Shown here: one piece after another, positions 57,217 through 64,000 of the stretch
Position numbering within the stretch: position 1 is the stretch's first letter
How the letters are laid out: each line of letters begins with the position of its first letter
NCBI GenBank assembly: GCA_003001975.1
Contig: PVUG01000013.1
Location: 1 to 64,000, forward strand
Source: Martelella mediterranea
GTDB lineage: Bacteria > Pseudomonadota > Alphaproteobacteria > Rhizobiales > Rhizobiaceae
Reading direction: 5' to 3'
Length of the DNA: 64,000 nucleotides
Position numbers and translations under genes: made by a program
The notes under the pieces: model-generated
What the model was told of the DNA's origin: nothing
Seen by the model: the letters and a program-made list of their open reading frames with translations, nothing else
Database searches by the model: none

Positions 57217-58395
57217 ATGTCATTGAAAATACAAACATACGTGCCTGAAAACGCAATCTTCCCGATCGCCTCCACCTTGATCTACGGCGACAGGGAGGCG
57301 GTTCTCGTCAACGGACAGTTTCAGGCCTCCAGGGCGCGCGAACTGGTCGAGCGCATCCAGGCGACCGGGCGAGAACTGACAACGATTTTCGTATCGCACA
57401 GCGACCCTGACTATTATTTCGCCCTCGATACGTTGCGCGCTGCATTTCCGGCCGTCAAAATCGTGGCGACCCCGCAGACCGCCTGGCTGATTGAAGCAAC
57501 CAAGAATGACAAGCTGGCGGTTTGGAAAGATCAGCTTGGGGATGATCTTCCGCAAGAGTTGATCACGCCGGACGCCTTCACCGGAAACATCGGGATCGAA
57601 GGCGAGGTCGTGGAAGTCCGTCAGGCCAGCGACGATCCATCCCATATCTTCCTGTGGGTTCCCGCATTGAAAACGGCATTGGGCGGGATTTCGGTCTTCA
57701 CCGGAGCGCACCCGTGGCTGGCCGACACGACCGATCTGGCGGCGGTCGACCAATGGATTGCGCGACTTGAAGATATTGCCGCCCTCGCGCCGGAAAAGGT
57801 CATCGGCGGGCATATTATCGGCGCATATTCGGATTCGCCCGAAGTTGTGGCCTTCCTGACCGGCTATCTGCGTGACTGGCGTGCGGCCGCGGCGAATGCC
57901 AAGTCTTCCAGCGATATCATCGACCCGATGGCTGCCAAATATCCCGACCTTCCGGCACGAGAGTTTCTGGACATGGGGGCGAAAGCCTTCGTCGGCGAAA
58001 TCCCGTGGCAGGTCGCCCAGCTTTATCCGTTCGTCGGGCACAAGGCGAAGGCCGACTTTGGCGACTTTGCCTTCCAGCTGGACTTCAAGGATCACCGTCA
58101 AATGACATTCACGGACCTGACCGGCGCCTTCGGCGGTATCAGCGATACGGTGAATTACACCGCCGTATCCATCCGGCCGGGTGTGTTCATGGTTTACTGG
58201 TCCGAGCCAAACAGCACGGGTGCCAACGTGACCCACGTACAGGACATCGCCCAGGGCATCCTCTACACCAACATCGCCGGCACTGATGGCTCTTTCACCA
58301 ATCTGAAGGGCAAGCTGAGCTTGCTGGACTATGAACCGAGTTGTGAGGCCATCAAAGGCTCCCAAAAGGGAAACAACGACTGTATTGAAAATTAA
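57217..58395 (+). CDS. MBL-fold protein with MoaF-like C-terminal domain
   Basis: A 392-residue protein. Residues 1-220 resemble a metallo-beta-lactamase fold, but the first metal motif is VSHSDPDYYF (His61, Asp63, Asp65, Tyr66) instead of HxHxDH, so two metal His are replaced. Later glycine/His motifs remain (FTGAHPWLADT, VIGGHIIGA). Residues about 285-375 (FQLDFKDHRQMTFTDLTGAF, then VNYTAVSIRPGVFMVYWSEP, TNIAGTDGSFTNLKGKL) look like a MoaF/lipocalin-like domain. Such two-part proteins are known from annotation but I know no function. A good ribosome site (GAAAGG) precedes ATG. It is divergent from a LysR gene. Confidence 0.7.
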   Translation: MSLKIQTYVPENAIFPIASTLIYGDREAVLVNGQFQASRARELVERIQATGRELTTIFVSHSDPDYYFALDTLRAAFPAVKIVATPQTAWLIEATKNDKLAVWKDQLGDDLPQELITPDAFTGNIGIEGEVVEVRQASDDPSHIFLWVPALKTALGGISVFTGAHPWLADTTDLAAVDQWIARLEDIAALAPEKVIGGHIIGAYSDSPEVVAFLTGYLRDWRAAAANAKSSSDIIDPMAAKYPDLPAREFLDMGAKAFVGEIPWQVAQLYPFVGHKAKADFGDFAFQLDFKDHRQMTFTDLTGAFGGISDTVNYTAVSIRPGVFMVYWSEPNSTGANVTHVQDIAQGILYTNIAGTDGSFTNLKGKLSLLDYEPSCEAIKGSQKGNNDCIEN

Positions 58396-58462
58396 AGGTA
58401 ATCAGTTGCAACACGGCGCAACACGATTTTAGATACTGTGTCGTCCACGTTTTTGATTTGAT

Positions 58463-58539
58463 TGGCGCGCCCGACAGGATTCGAACCTGTGACCTTTGGA
58501 ATCGGAATCCAACACTCTATCCAGCTGAGCTACGGGCGC
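58463..58539 (-). tRNA. tRNA-Arg (anticodon CCG)
   Basis: On the minus strand a 77-nt cloverleaf begins GCGCCCGTAGCTCAGCTGG. Acceptor arm GCGCCCG pairs with CGGGCGC; T arm ACAGG-TTCGAAT-CCTGT; anticodon stem TTGGA/TCCAA encloses TTCCGAT, giving anticodon CCG (58503-58505 complement). Discriminator G and an encoded CCA follow. Confidence 0.95.
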
Positions 58540-58689
58540 CCTTGCAGGCCGGCTTGCGCCGTCTGCTTTGCGGGGTTGTTTAGCGCAGCTTGCCGCGTGC
58601 ATCAATCTTAAAAACAGTTGAGTCCTTGAAAAAGCGGGGACGACGGCGGCAAACGACTTCTGTGTGCGATCGGTGGATACCGGAGGTAC

Positions 58690-58703
58690 TAAACTAAAGT
58701 TTA
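58690..58703. promoter_or_regulatory. Inverted repeat upstream of the first chvE-like gene
   Basis: TAAACT-AA-AGTTTA is a perfect 6-bp inverted repeat in an AT-rich stretch 268 bases before the start. It might be an operator for a sugar-responsive regulator, but none is next to it. Confidence 0.3.
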
Positions 58704-58970
58704 AGTAAGGGGATACGAACTTAAGCGCATGGCCGGGAAAAGCTCATATCTGCCAAAATCTTACCGTCCTGTCATTTCGACATATAGCAGAATTGGTATA
58801 TCTGCTTCGGTGTTCTCAATTTGACAGCTCATGCCTCTTCTACCAACCTCCACCCGCGATCTGCCCCTTGCAAATTGCTTCGTATCAGCCCGCCGGGAGG
58901 GCAGAGGCCGCCTGAGGGGTTCCGGCGCAAGGGCAGACGAAACGCACGTTTCGTGAATTGGGAGAGAGAA

Positions 58971-60044
58971 ATGAAACTGGTAGTATCTGCACTGGCCGTT
59001 GCGGCAATGGCCGTGACAAGTTTTGCCGTGCCGGCCTTTGCACAGGACAAGGGCACGATCGGTATCGCGATGCCGACGAAATCATCGGCCCGCTGGATTT
59101 CCGATGGTGAATCCATGGTCCGGCAGTTCGAGGAGGCGGGGTATGATACCGACCTTCAGTATGCCGAGGATAATATTCCCAACCAGCTGTCGCAGATCGA
59201 AAACATGATCACCAAGGGGGTTGATGCACTGGTTGTCGCCTCGATTGACGGCACCACGCTTTCCAACGCGCTTGCCAACGCGGCCGCCGCCGGTATTCCG
59301 GTTGTTGCCTATGACCGCCTGATCCGCGAAAGCGGCGATGTCGACTATTATGCGACCTTCGACAATTTCCAGGTCGGCGTTCAGCAGGGATCCAGCCTCG
59401 TCAAGGGGCTCGAGGAGCGCTTCCCTGAAGAAGAAACCTGGAATGTCGAGCTGTTCGGCGGTTCGCCGGACGACAACAATGCCTATTATTTCTATGACGG
59501 CGCCATGTCGGTGCTGCAGCCGCTGATCGATGAAGGCAAGATCGACATCGTTTCCGGTCAGATGGGCATGAACCAGGTCGGCACGCTGCGCTGGGACGGT
59601 GCCGTTGCCCAGGCCCGCATGGATAACCTGCTTTCGGCCAACTACACCAACGAAACCATCCACGGTGTGCTTTCCCCCTATGATGGTCTTTCCATCGGTA
59701 TCCTGTCGTCGCTGAAGGGCGTCGGTTATGGCTCGGGCGATCAGAAAATGCCGATCGTGACCGGTCAGGATGCCGAGCTTCCCTCGATCAAGTCGATCAA
59801 TATGGGTGAGCAGTATTCCACGGTGTTCAAGGATACCCGTGAACTGGCCCGTGTGACCGTCGGCATGGTTCAGGCGCTGCTTGAAGGCGGTGAGCCGGAA
59901 ATCAACGACACCGAAACCTATGACAACGGCGTCAAGGTCGTGCCGTCCTACCTGCTTTCGCCGGTCGCCATCGACAGCTCCAACTGGGAAGAGATCCTGG
60001 TCGATCAGGCCGGCTATTACACGCTCGAAGAAATTCAGAATTGA
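58971..60044 (+). CDS. Monosaccharide ABC transporter binding protein, ChvE-like, copy 1
   Basis: A 357-residue periplasmic sugar-binding protein. Signal peptide [18 protein letters not shown], cleavage near AFAQ. Family motifs: [89 protein letters not shown] and [14 protein letters not shown]. ChvE of Agrobacterium binds glucose, galactose, xylose and similar sugars and feeds GguAB. GGGAGAGAGAA precedes ATG 58971; the frame starts earlier but outside the signal peptide. A terminator follows the gene, so it can be expressed separately from copy 2. Confidence 0.92.
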   Translation: MKLVVSALAVAAMAVTSFAVPAFAQDKGTIGIAMPTKSSARWISDGESMVRQFEEAGYDTDLQYAEDNIPNQLSQIENMITKGVDALVVASIDGTTLSNALANAAAAGIPVVAYDRLIRESGDVDYYATFDNFQVGVQQGSSLVKGLEERFPEEETWNVELFGGSPDDNNAYYFYDGAMSVLQPLIDEGKIDIVSGQMGMNQVGTLRWDGAVAQARMDNLLSANYTNETIHGVLSPYDGLSIGILSSLKGVGYGSGDQKMPIVTGQDAELPSIKSINMGEQYSTVFKDTRELARVTVGMVQALLEGGEPEINDTETYDNGVKVVPSYLLSPVAIDSSNWEEILVDQAGYYTLEEIQN

Positions 60045-60063
60045 GATTGAACTGAGCGATATG

Positions 60064-60097
60064 AAAGGCGGGGTTTTCATTCCGCCTTTCAGTATTT
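60064..60097 (+). terminator. Terminator after first chvE-like gene
   Basis: AAAGGCGG-N10-CCGCCTTT forms an 8-bp stem, with TATTTTTC shortly after. Confidence 0.75.
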
Positions 60098-60448
60098 TTC
60101 GATCTTTGAGAAAGCGTAAAGTTACAAAAGAAGCAGACTGATGAATTTGGATTCGATATTGTTTCGGGTTCAAATTCATTCGTATGTATAGTTTTGTTTT
60201 ATGATGATTTTTTTCATTTTTATACAGTGTGTCTGTATGCATTGTGAATAACGATTCAATCGAATAAATTTATTTGACTTACGTTACTCAAGTTGTATCG
60301 TCATCATGTCCGCTGTGACCGGAACGGCAATTGCCGGGTGTCTTGCGGAAAGAGCCGGAAGGGTGCGTCGGCATTGTGTCCGGCGGATTTTTACGTTTCT
60401 GAGGACAGGCCGGAACAAGAGGTTACGGCCGCCAAATGGGAGAGAGAC
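60098..60448. other. AT-rich gap between the two chvE-like genes
   Basis: Bases 60110-60290 are very AT-rich with no gene. The remainder leads into the second chvE-like gene and should hold its promoter, since a terminator lies before this gap. Confidence 0.5.
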
Positions 60449-61522
60449 ATGAAAAGCGTTATCTCTATGCTTGCTGCCGCAGGCGTGGTCGCTGCGGCAC
60501 TTGCAGCGCCTGCGATCGCGGCAGACAAGGGCTATGTCGGTATTGCCATGCCGACCAAGGGGCTCGACCGCTGGAACAAGGACGGTGCGTCCATGGTGCA
60601 GCAGTTCGAGGAGGCCGGTTACAAGACCGACCTTCAATATGCGGAAAACGAAATTCCCGCACAGCTTTCGCAGGTTGAAAACATGATCACCAAGGGCGTC
60701 GACGTCCTCGTGATCGCCGCGATCGACGGTGGTTCGATGACAGCGCCGCTGGCCAATGCCGCCGCTGCCGGTATTCCGGTCATTGCCTATGACCGGCTGA
60801 TCCTGAACACGCCGAATGTCGATTATTATGCCACCTTCGATAATTTTCAGGTGGGCGTCATCCAGGGCAACAGCCTTGTGGAAGGCCTGAAAAGCCGTTT
60901 CCCCGACGTTCATCCCTGGAATGTCGAACTGTTCGGTGGTTCGCCCGACGACAATAACGCCTACTTCTTCTACAACGGCGCGATGTCGGTGATCCAGCCG
61001 CTGATCGATTCCGGCGATATCGTGGTGCCGTCCGGCCAGATGGGGATGGACAAGATCGGTACGCTGAACTGGTCCAACGCTGCTGCGCAGGCCCGTATGG
61101 ATAACCTGCTGTCGGCCTACTACACGCAGGAGCCGCTGCACGGCGTCTATGCCTCCAATGATGACCTGGCCATGGGCGCAATCTCCTCGCTGAGAAGCCT
61201 CGGCTACGGTTCGGGCGATATGCCGATGCCGATCATCACCGGTCAGGATTCGAACCTGCCCAACGTGAAGGCGATCATCGAAGGTCTGCAGTATTCCTCG
61301 ATCTTCAAGGATACCCGCAAGCTGGCCGAAGTCACCGTCGACATGGTCGAGGCGATTTCCGAAGGCAAGGAACCGGAAATCAACGACACCTCGACCTATG
61401 ACAATGGTGAGAAGGTCGTGCCGTCCTATCTGCTGGAACCGGTCGCCGTGACCCAGGACAACTGGAAGCAGATCCTGGTCGACGACAGCGGCTACTACAC
61501 CATGCAGCAGATCGAAGAATAA
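60449..61522 (+). CDS. Monosaccharide ABC transporter binding protein, ChvE-like, copy 2
   Basis: A 357-residue periplasmic sugar-binding protein, exactly the same length as copy 1 and closely alike (most motifs shared: [83 protein letters not shown]). Signal peptide [18 protein letters not shown], cleavage near AIAAD. Differences cluster in the sugar-contact areas (RESGDVD against [17 protein letters not shown] against [10 protein letters not shown]), so it may prefer another sugar. It is the copy next to gguA, so it is the more likely partner. GGGAGAGAG precedes the ATG. Confidence 0.93.
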   Translation: MKSVISMLAAAGVVAAALAAPAIAADKGYVGIAMPTKGLDRWNKDGASMVQQFEEAGYKTDLQYAENEIPAQLSQVENMITKGVDVLVIAAIDGGSMTAPLANAAAAGIPVIAYDRLILNTPNVDYYATFDNFQVGVIQGNSLVEGLKSRFPDVHPWNVELFGGSPDDNNAYFFYNGAMSVIQPLIDSGDIVVPSGQMGMDKIGTLNWSNAAAQARMDNLLSAYYTQEPLHGVYASNDDLAMGAISSLRSLGYGSGDMPMPIITGQDSNLPNVKAIIEGLQYSSIFKDTRKLAEVTVDMVEAISEGKEPEINDTSTYDNGEKVVPSYLLEPVAVTQDNWKQILVDDSGYYTMQQIEE

Positions 61523-61545
61523 CCCCGAGAGTTTGCGCAAGGGCT

Positions 61546-61570
61546 GCCGCCGGCTGCAACGGTCGGCGGC
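61546..61570 (+). terminator. Hairpin between chvE-like copy 2 and gguA
   Basis: GCCGCCG-N11-CGGCGGC, a 7-bp GC stem without a T run, in the 78-base gap. Such hairpins often raise the level of binding-protein mRNA relative to the ATPase; here it is only inferred. Confidence 0.5.
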
Positions 61571-61600
61571 GGTGCCGGGCGCCAGCCGGGTGAGGGTGTC

Positions 61601-63121
61601 ATGACAACATTGCTCGAAATGAAAAAAATCACAAAGACCTTTCCGGGCGTGAAAGCGTTGAGTGATGTCGATCTCGCTGTCGAGGAAGGTGAAATTCACG
61701 CGCTTGTGGGCGAAAACGGTGCCGGGAAATCGACACTGATGAAGGTGCTCTCAGGCGTCTATCCCCATGGCAGTTACGAGGGCGAAATCCACTATGCCGG
61801 CGAACTGGCGTCGTTCGCCAATATCGCCGACAGCGAAAAGAAGGGCATTATCATTATCCATCAGGAACTGGCCCTGGTTCCGCAATTGTCAATCGCCGAA
61901 AATATCTTTCTCGGCAACGAGGTCGCCAGGTCCGGCGTGATCAGCTGGCCGGATACCTATCAGCGCACGGAAGGCCTTTTGAAGAAGGTCGGGCTGAGCG
62001 ATCCGCCTGCCACGCTCGTGGAAAAGATCGGCGTCGGCAAGCAGCAGCTGGTCGAAATCGCCAAGGCGCTTTCCAAGGATGTGCGGCTTCTGATCCTCGA
62101 CGAGCCGACTGCAGCACTTTCCGAAAGCGACAGTGCCAAGCTTTTGAGCCTGCTGCTGGAACTCAAGCAGCAGGGCATTACCTCGATCCTGATTTCCCAC
62201 AAGCTGAACGAGGTCGAACAGATCGCGGACACGATCACGGTGCTGCGCGACGGGTCGTCGGTTGCCAATATCGACTGCCGCAAGGAAGAGGTCAGCGAGG
62301 CCAGTATCATTCAGGCCATGGTCGGCCGTGCGATGGAAAACCGCTACCCCGAAAGGGAACGCAAGATCGGTGAGGAACTGCTGTCGGTGAAGAACTGGAC
62401 CGTCTGGCATCCCGAGCAGGCCGATCGCAAGGTGATCAAGGGTGTCGATTTCAACGTCCACGCCGGCGAGATTGTCGGCATTGCCGGGCTGATGGGCTCC
62501 GGGCGCACCGAGCTTGCCATGAGCGTTTTCGGCCACAGCTATGGCCGCAACATCTCGGGCGAAGTCACGCTGGGCGGACAGAAAGTCGATGTCTCGACGG
62601 TGCCGAAGGCGATCTTTGCAGGCCTGGCCTATGTGACCGAAGACCGCAAGGCGCTGGGGCTGGTGCTCGATGAGCCGATCACCAAGAATGTCACGCTCGC
62701 CAATCTTCCGGGTGTGTCCAAATATGGCGTTTTGAACACGGCAGAGGAGACCAAGACGTCGGAATATTATCGCAAGGCGATGAATATCCGTACGCCGACG
62801 GTGGCCCAGAGGGTGGTGAACCTTTCCGGCGGCAACCAGCAGAAGGTTGTCCTGTCCAAATGGCTGTTCACCCAGCCCGACGTGCTCATTATGGATGAGC
62901 CGACGCGCGGTATCGATGTTGGCGCGAAATTCGAGATCTACAGCCTGATGAACCAGCTTGCAGCCGAAGGCCGCGGGGTGGTGATGATCTCGTCGGAAAT
63001 GCCGGAACTGCTCGGCATGTGCGACCGCATCTACGTTATGAACGAGGGGGCATTGGTGGGAGAGCTGGACGCCGAAGAGGCGAGCCAGGAACGCATCATG
63101 TCCTTCATTGTCAGAAAATAG
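61601..63121 (+). CDS. gguA: Sugar ABC transporter ATP-binding protein, GguA-like
   Basis: A 506-residue ATPase with two nucleotide-binding domains, as in MglA/XylG. Domain 1: Walker [17 protein letters not shown], signature-region [14 protein letters not shown], Walker [16 protein letters not shown], and SHKLNEVEQ. Domain 2 from about 270: [16 protein letters not shown] (degenerate Walker A), [50 protein letters not shown]. It powers import of the sugar bound by the ChvE-like proteins. It precedes gguB by 6 bases. Confidence 0.95.
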   Translation: MTTLLEMKKITKTFPGVKALSDVDLAVEEGEIHALVGENGAGKSTLMKVLSGVYPHGSYEGEIHYAGELASFANIADSEKKGIIIIHQELALVPQLSIAENIFLGNEVARSGVISWPDTYQRTEGLLKKVGLSDPPATLVEKIGVGKQQLVEIAKALSKDVRLLILDEPTAALSESDSAKLLSLLLELKQQGITSILISHKLNEVEQIADTITVLRDGSSVANIDCRKEEVSEASIIQAMVGRAMENRYPERERKIGEELLSVKNWTVWHPEQADRKVIKGVDFNVHAGEIVGIAGLMGSGRTELAMSVFGHSYGRNISGEVTLGGQKVDVSTVPKAIFAGLAYVTEDRKALGLVLDEPITKNVTLANLPGVSKYGVLNTAEETKTSEYYRKAMNIRTPTVAQRVVNLSGGNQQKVVLSKWLFTQPDVLIMDEPTRGIDVGAKFEIYSLMNQLAAEGRGVVMISSEMPELLGMCDRIYVMNEGALVGELDAEEASQERIMSFIVRK

Positions 63122-63127
63122 AAAGAG

Positions 63128-64000
63128 ATGACGATGAGTACTCCTGAGGAAAATGCAGGTCAGAGCAAACCCTCGATCCGCTCTTACCTGACCCTTCGAA
63201 TGCGCGACTACGGCATCCTGCTTGCCCTGATCGTCATTATCGCGTTCTTCCAGATCGTGACCGACGGCGTGTTGATGCGTCCGGTCAATATCACCAACCT
63301 GTTCCTCCAGAACAGCTATGTCATCATCATGGCGCTTGGCATGTTGATGATCATCGTGGCGGGGCATATCGACCTGTCCGTCGGCTCCATCGTCGGTTTC
63401 ATCGGTGCGCTTGCGGCGGTGATGATCGTGCAGTGGCACCTGCCGGTTCTGGTGGCCATTCCTGCCTGTATCCTGGCGGGCATGCTGATCGGCGCCTGGC
63501 AAGGCTATTGGGTGGCCTATTGGAAAATCCCGTCCTTCATCGTGACGCTGGCGGGCATGCTGATCTTTCGCGGGCTGTCGCTGTGGCTGTTGAATGGTCA
63601 GTCCGTCGGGCCTTTCCCGTCCGGCTTCCAGCTGCTGTCCACGGGTTTCGTTCCGGATATCTTCGGGGTCGGACGCCCGAACATGACGGCGCTTGCCGCC
63701 GGCATCATCGCCGCTGCCGCCATCGTCTATCTTGCCTGGCGTGCCCGTTCGCGCAATGTCGCCTACGGCATCGAGGATGAACCCTATTCCTTCTTCCTCG
63801 GCCGCAACATCATCGTGGCTGCGGTTCTGGTGTTCGTCTCGTGGAAGCTTGCATCCTTCCGCGGTCTGCCGAATGTTCTGGTCTCCATGGCCATCCTGAC
63901 GGTGATCTATACCTTCATCACCGAAAGCACGACATTCGGTCGCCGCGTCTATGCCATCGGCGGCAATGAAAAGGCGGCTGCGCTTTCCGGTATCAATACC
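63128..64000 (+). CDS. gguB: Sugar ABC transporter permease, GguB-like (runs off the window)
   Basis: The first 291 residues of a permease of the branched multi-span type (RbsC/XylH-like). Landmarks: RDYGILLALIVIIAFFQIVTDG, NSYVIIMALGMLMIIVAGHIDLSVGSIVGFIGALAA (family signature), IPSFIVTLAGMLIFRGLSLWLL, and TTFGRRVYAIGGNEKAAALSGI at the window end. It begins at ATG 63128 or 63134, six bases after gguA, so the two are in one operon. The 3' end lies past base 64000. Together with GguA and ChvE it completes a monosaccharide importer. Confidence 0.95.
   Translation, partial: MTMSTPEENAGQSKPSIRSYLTLRMRDYGILLALIVIIAFFQIVTDGVLMRPVNITNLFLQNSYVIIMALGMLMIIVAGHIDLSVGSIVGFIGALAAVMIVQWHLPVLVAIPACILAGMLIGAWQGYWVAYWKIPSFIVTLAGMLIFRGLSLWLLNGQSVGPFPSGFQLLSTGFVPDIFGVGRPNMTALAAGIIAAAAIVYLAWRARSRNVAYGIEDEPYSFFLGRNIIVAAVLVFVSWKLASFRGLPNVLVSMAILTVIYTFITESTTFGRRVYAIGGNEKAAALSGINT

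Noticed and set aside
58463-58539. Possible integration site at the tRNA-Arg gene
   Set aside because: No integrase, no repeated tRNA end and no foreign genes are seen on either side.
61889-63502. A 537-codon minus-strand frame
   Set aside because: It is antisense to gguA and gguB.

Overview
The window looks like a chromosomal segment of an alphaproteobacterium of the Rhizobiales, probably Rhizobiaceae or a near relative. The evidence is the family content (BA14K-family proteins, ChvE/GguA/GguB sugar transporter, BioMNY, an alphaproteobacterial-length CarB, dnaG next to rpoD), the high GC content and the alphaproteobacterial pattern of palindromic intergenic repeats. I see no phage, integrase, transposase, CRISPR array, plasmid or toxin-antitoxin genes.

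Region by region. 0.5-5.9 kb: a signal-less beta-propeller/Ig-like protein of lower GC, an XRE-cupin regulator with a GNAT acetyltransferase, an HDAC-like deacetylase, and two secreted BA14K-family proteins that share an upstream sequence box. 5.9-13.8 kb (mostly minus strand): 23S rRNA uracil methyltransferase, tlyA, dxs, pirin, xseB, a thioesterase (plus strand) and the biotin importer bioMNY with a perfect palindrome upstream. 14.0-14.8 kb: a tandem pair of tiny Ig-like proteins related in architecture to the C-terminal module of the first protein. 15-23.5 kb: a YcaQ-type DNA glycosylase, aroC, a phosphoglycerate-mutase-like phosphatase, fabI, pdxH, a truncated haemoglobin, sodB, fdxA with a flavin reductase, and a TPR protein with a SufR-like regulator. 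23.9-27.3 kb: a 56-residue zinc-ribbon membrane protein, a two-component system and a divergent EF-hand protein.

27.4-34.6 kb: a glycosyltransferase-like protein, greA with a strong intrinsic terminator in its leader, an SRPBCC protein, a 207-bp inverted-repeat element and carB. 33.6-36.8 kb: a gluconate regulon (LacI-type regulator, gntK, gntT) with two matching operator candidates. 37-43 kb: a 44-residue membrane peptide, a PEP-mutase-family enzyme, a Ca2+/cation antiporter, a GST, an ArsR/SRPBCC pair, a MATE exporter and a VC0807-like membrane protein. 43-50.6 kb: carA, a GatB/YqeY protein, dnaG, rpoD and a cold-shock gene. 51-58.4 kb: a DUF1176 protein, a PQQ-type aldose dehydrogenase, a tautomerase/cupin/DUF4865 operon with a divergent LysR regulator, and a second LysR facing a metallo-beta-lactamase-fold protein with an altered metal motif. 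58.4-64 kb: tRNA-Arg(CCG) and a monosaccharide ABC importer with two tandem ChvE-like binding proteins, GguA and a GguB that runs off the window.

Most of the window is ordinary core genome. The parts worth a second look are the Ig-like/propeller family, the two small membrane proteins absent from normal-length gene calls, the composite inverted repeats (one flanked by duplicated rpoD terminators), the greA leader terminator, the paired gluconate operators and the variant MBL protein. I found no clear case of a new multi-gene system. All family assignments are from reading motifs by eye; no database search was run.
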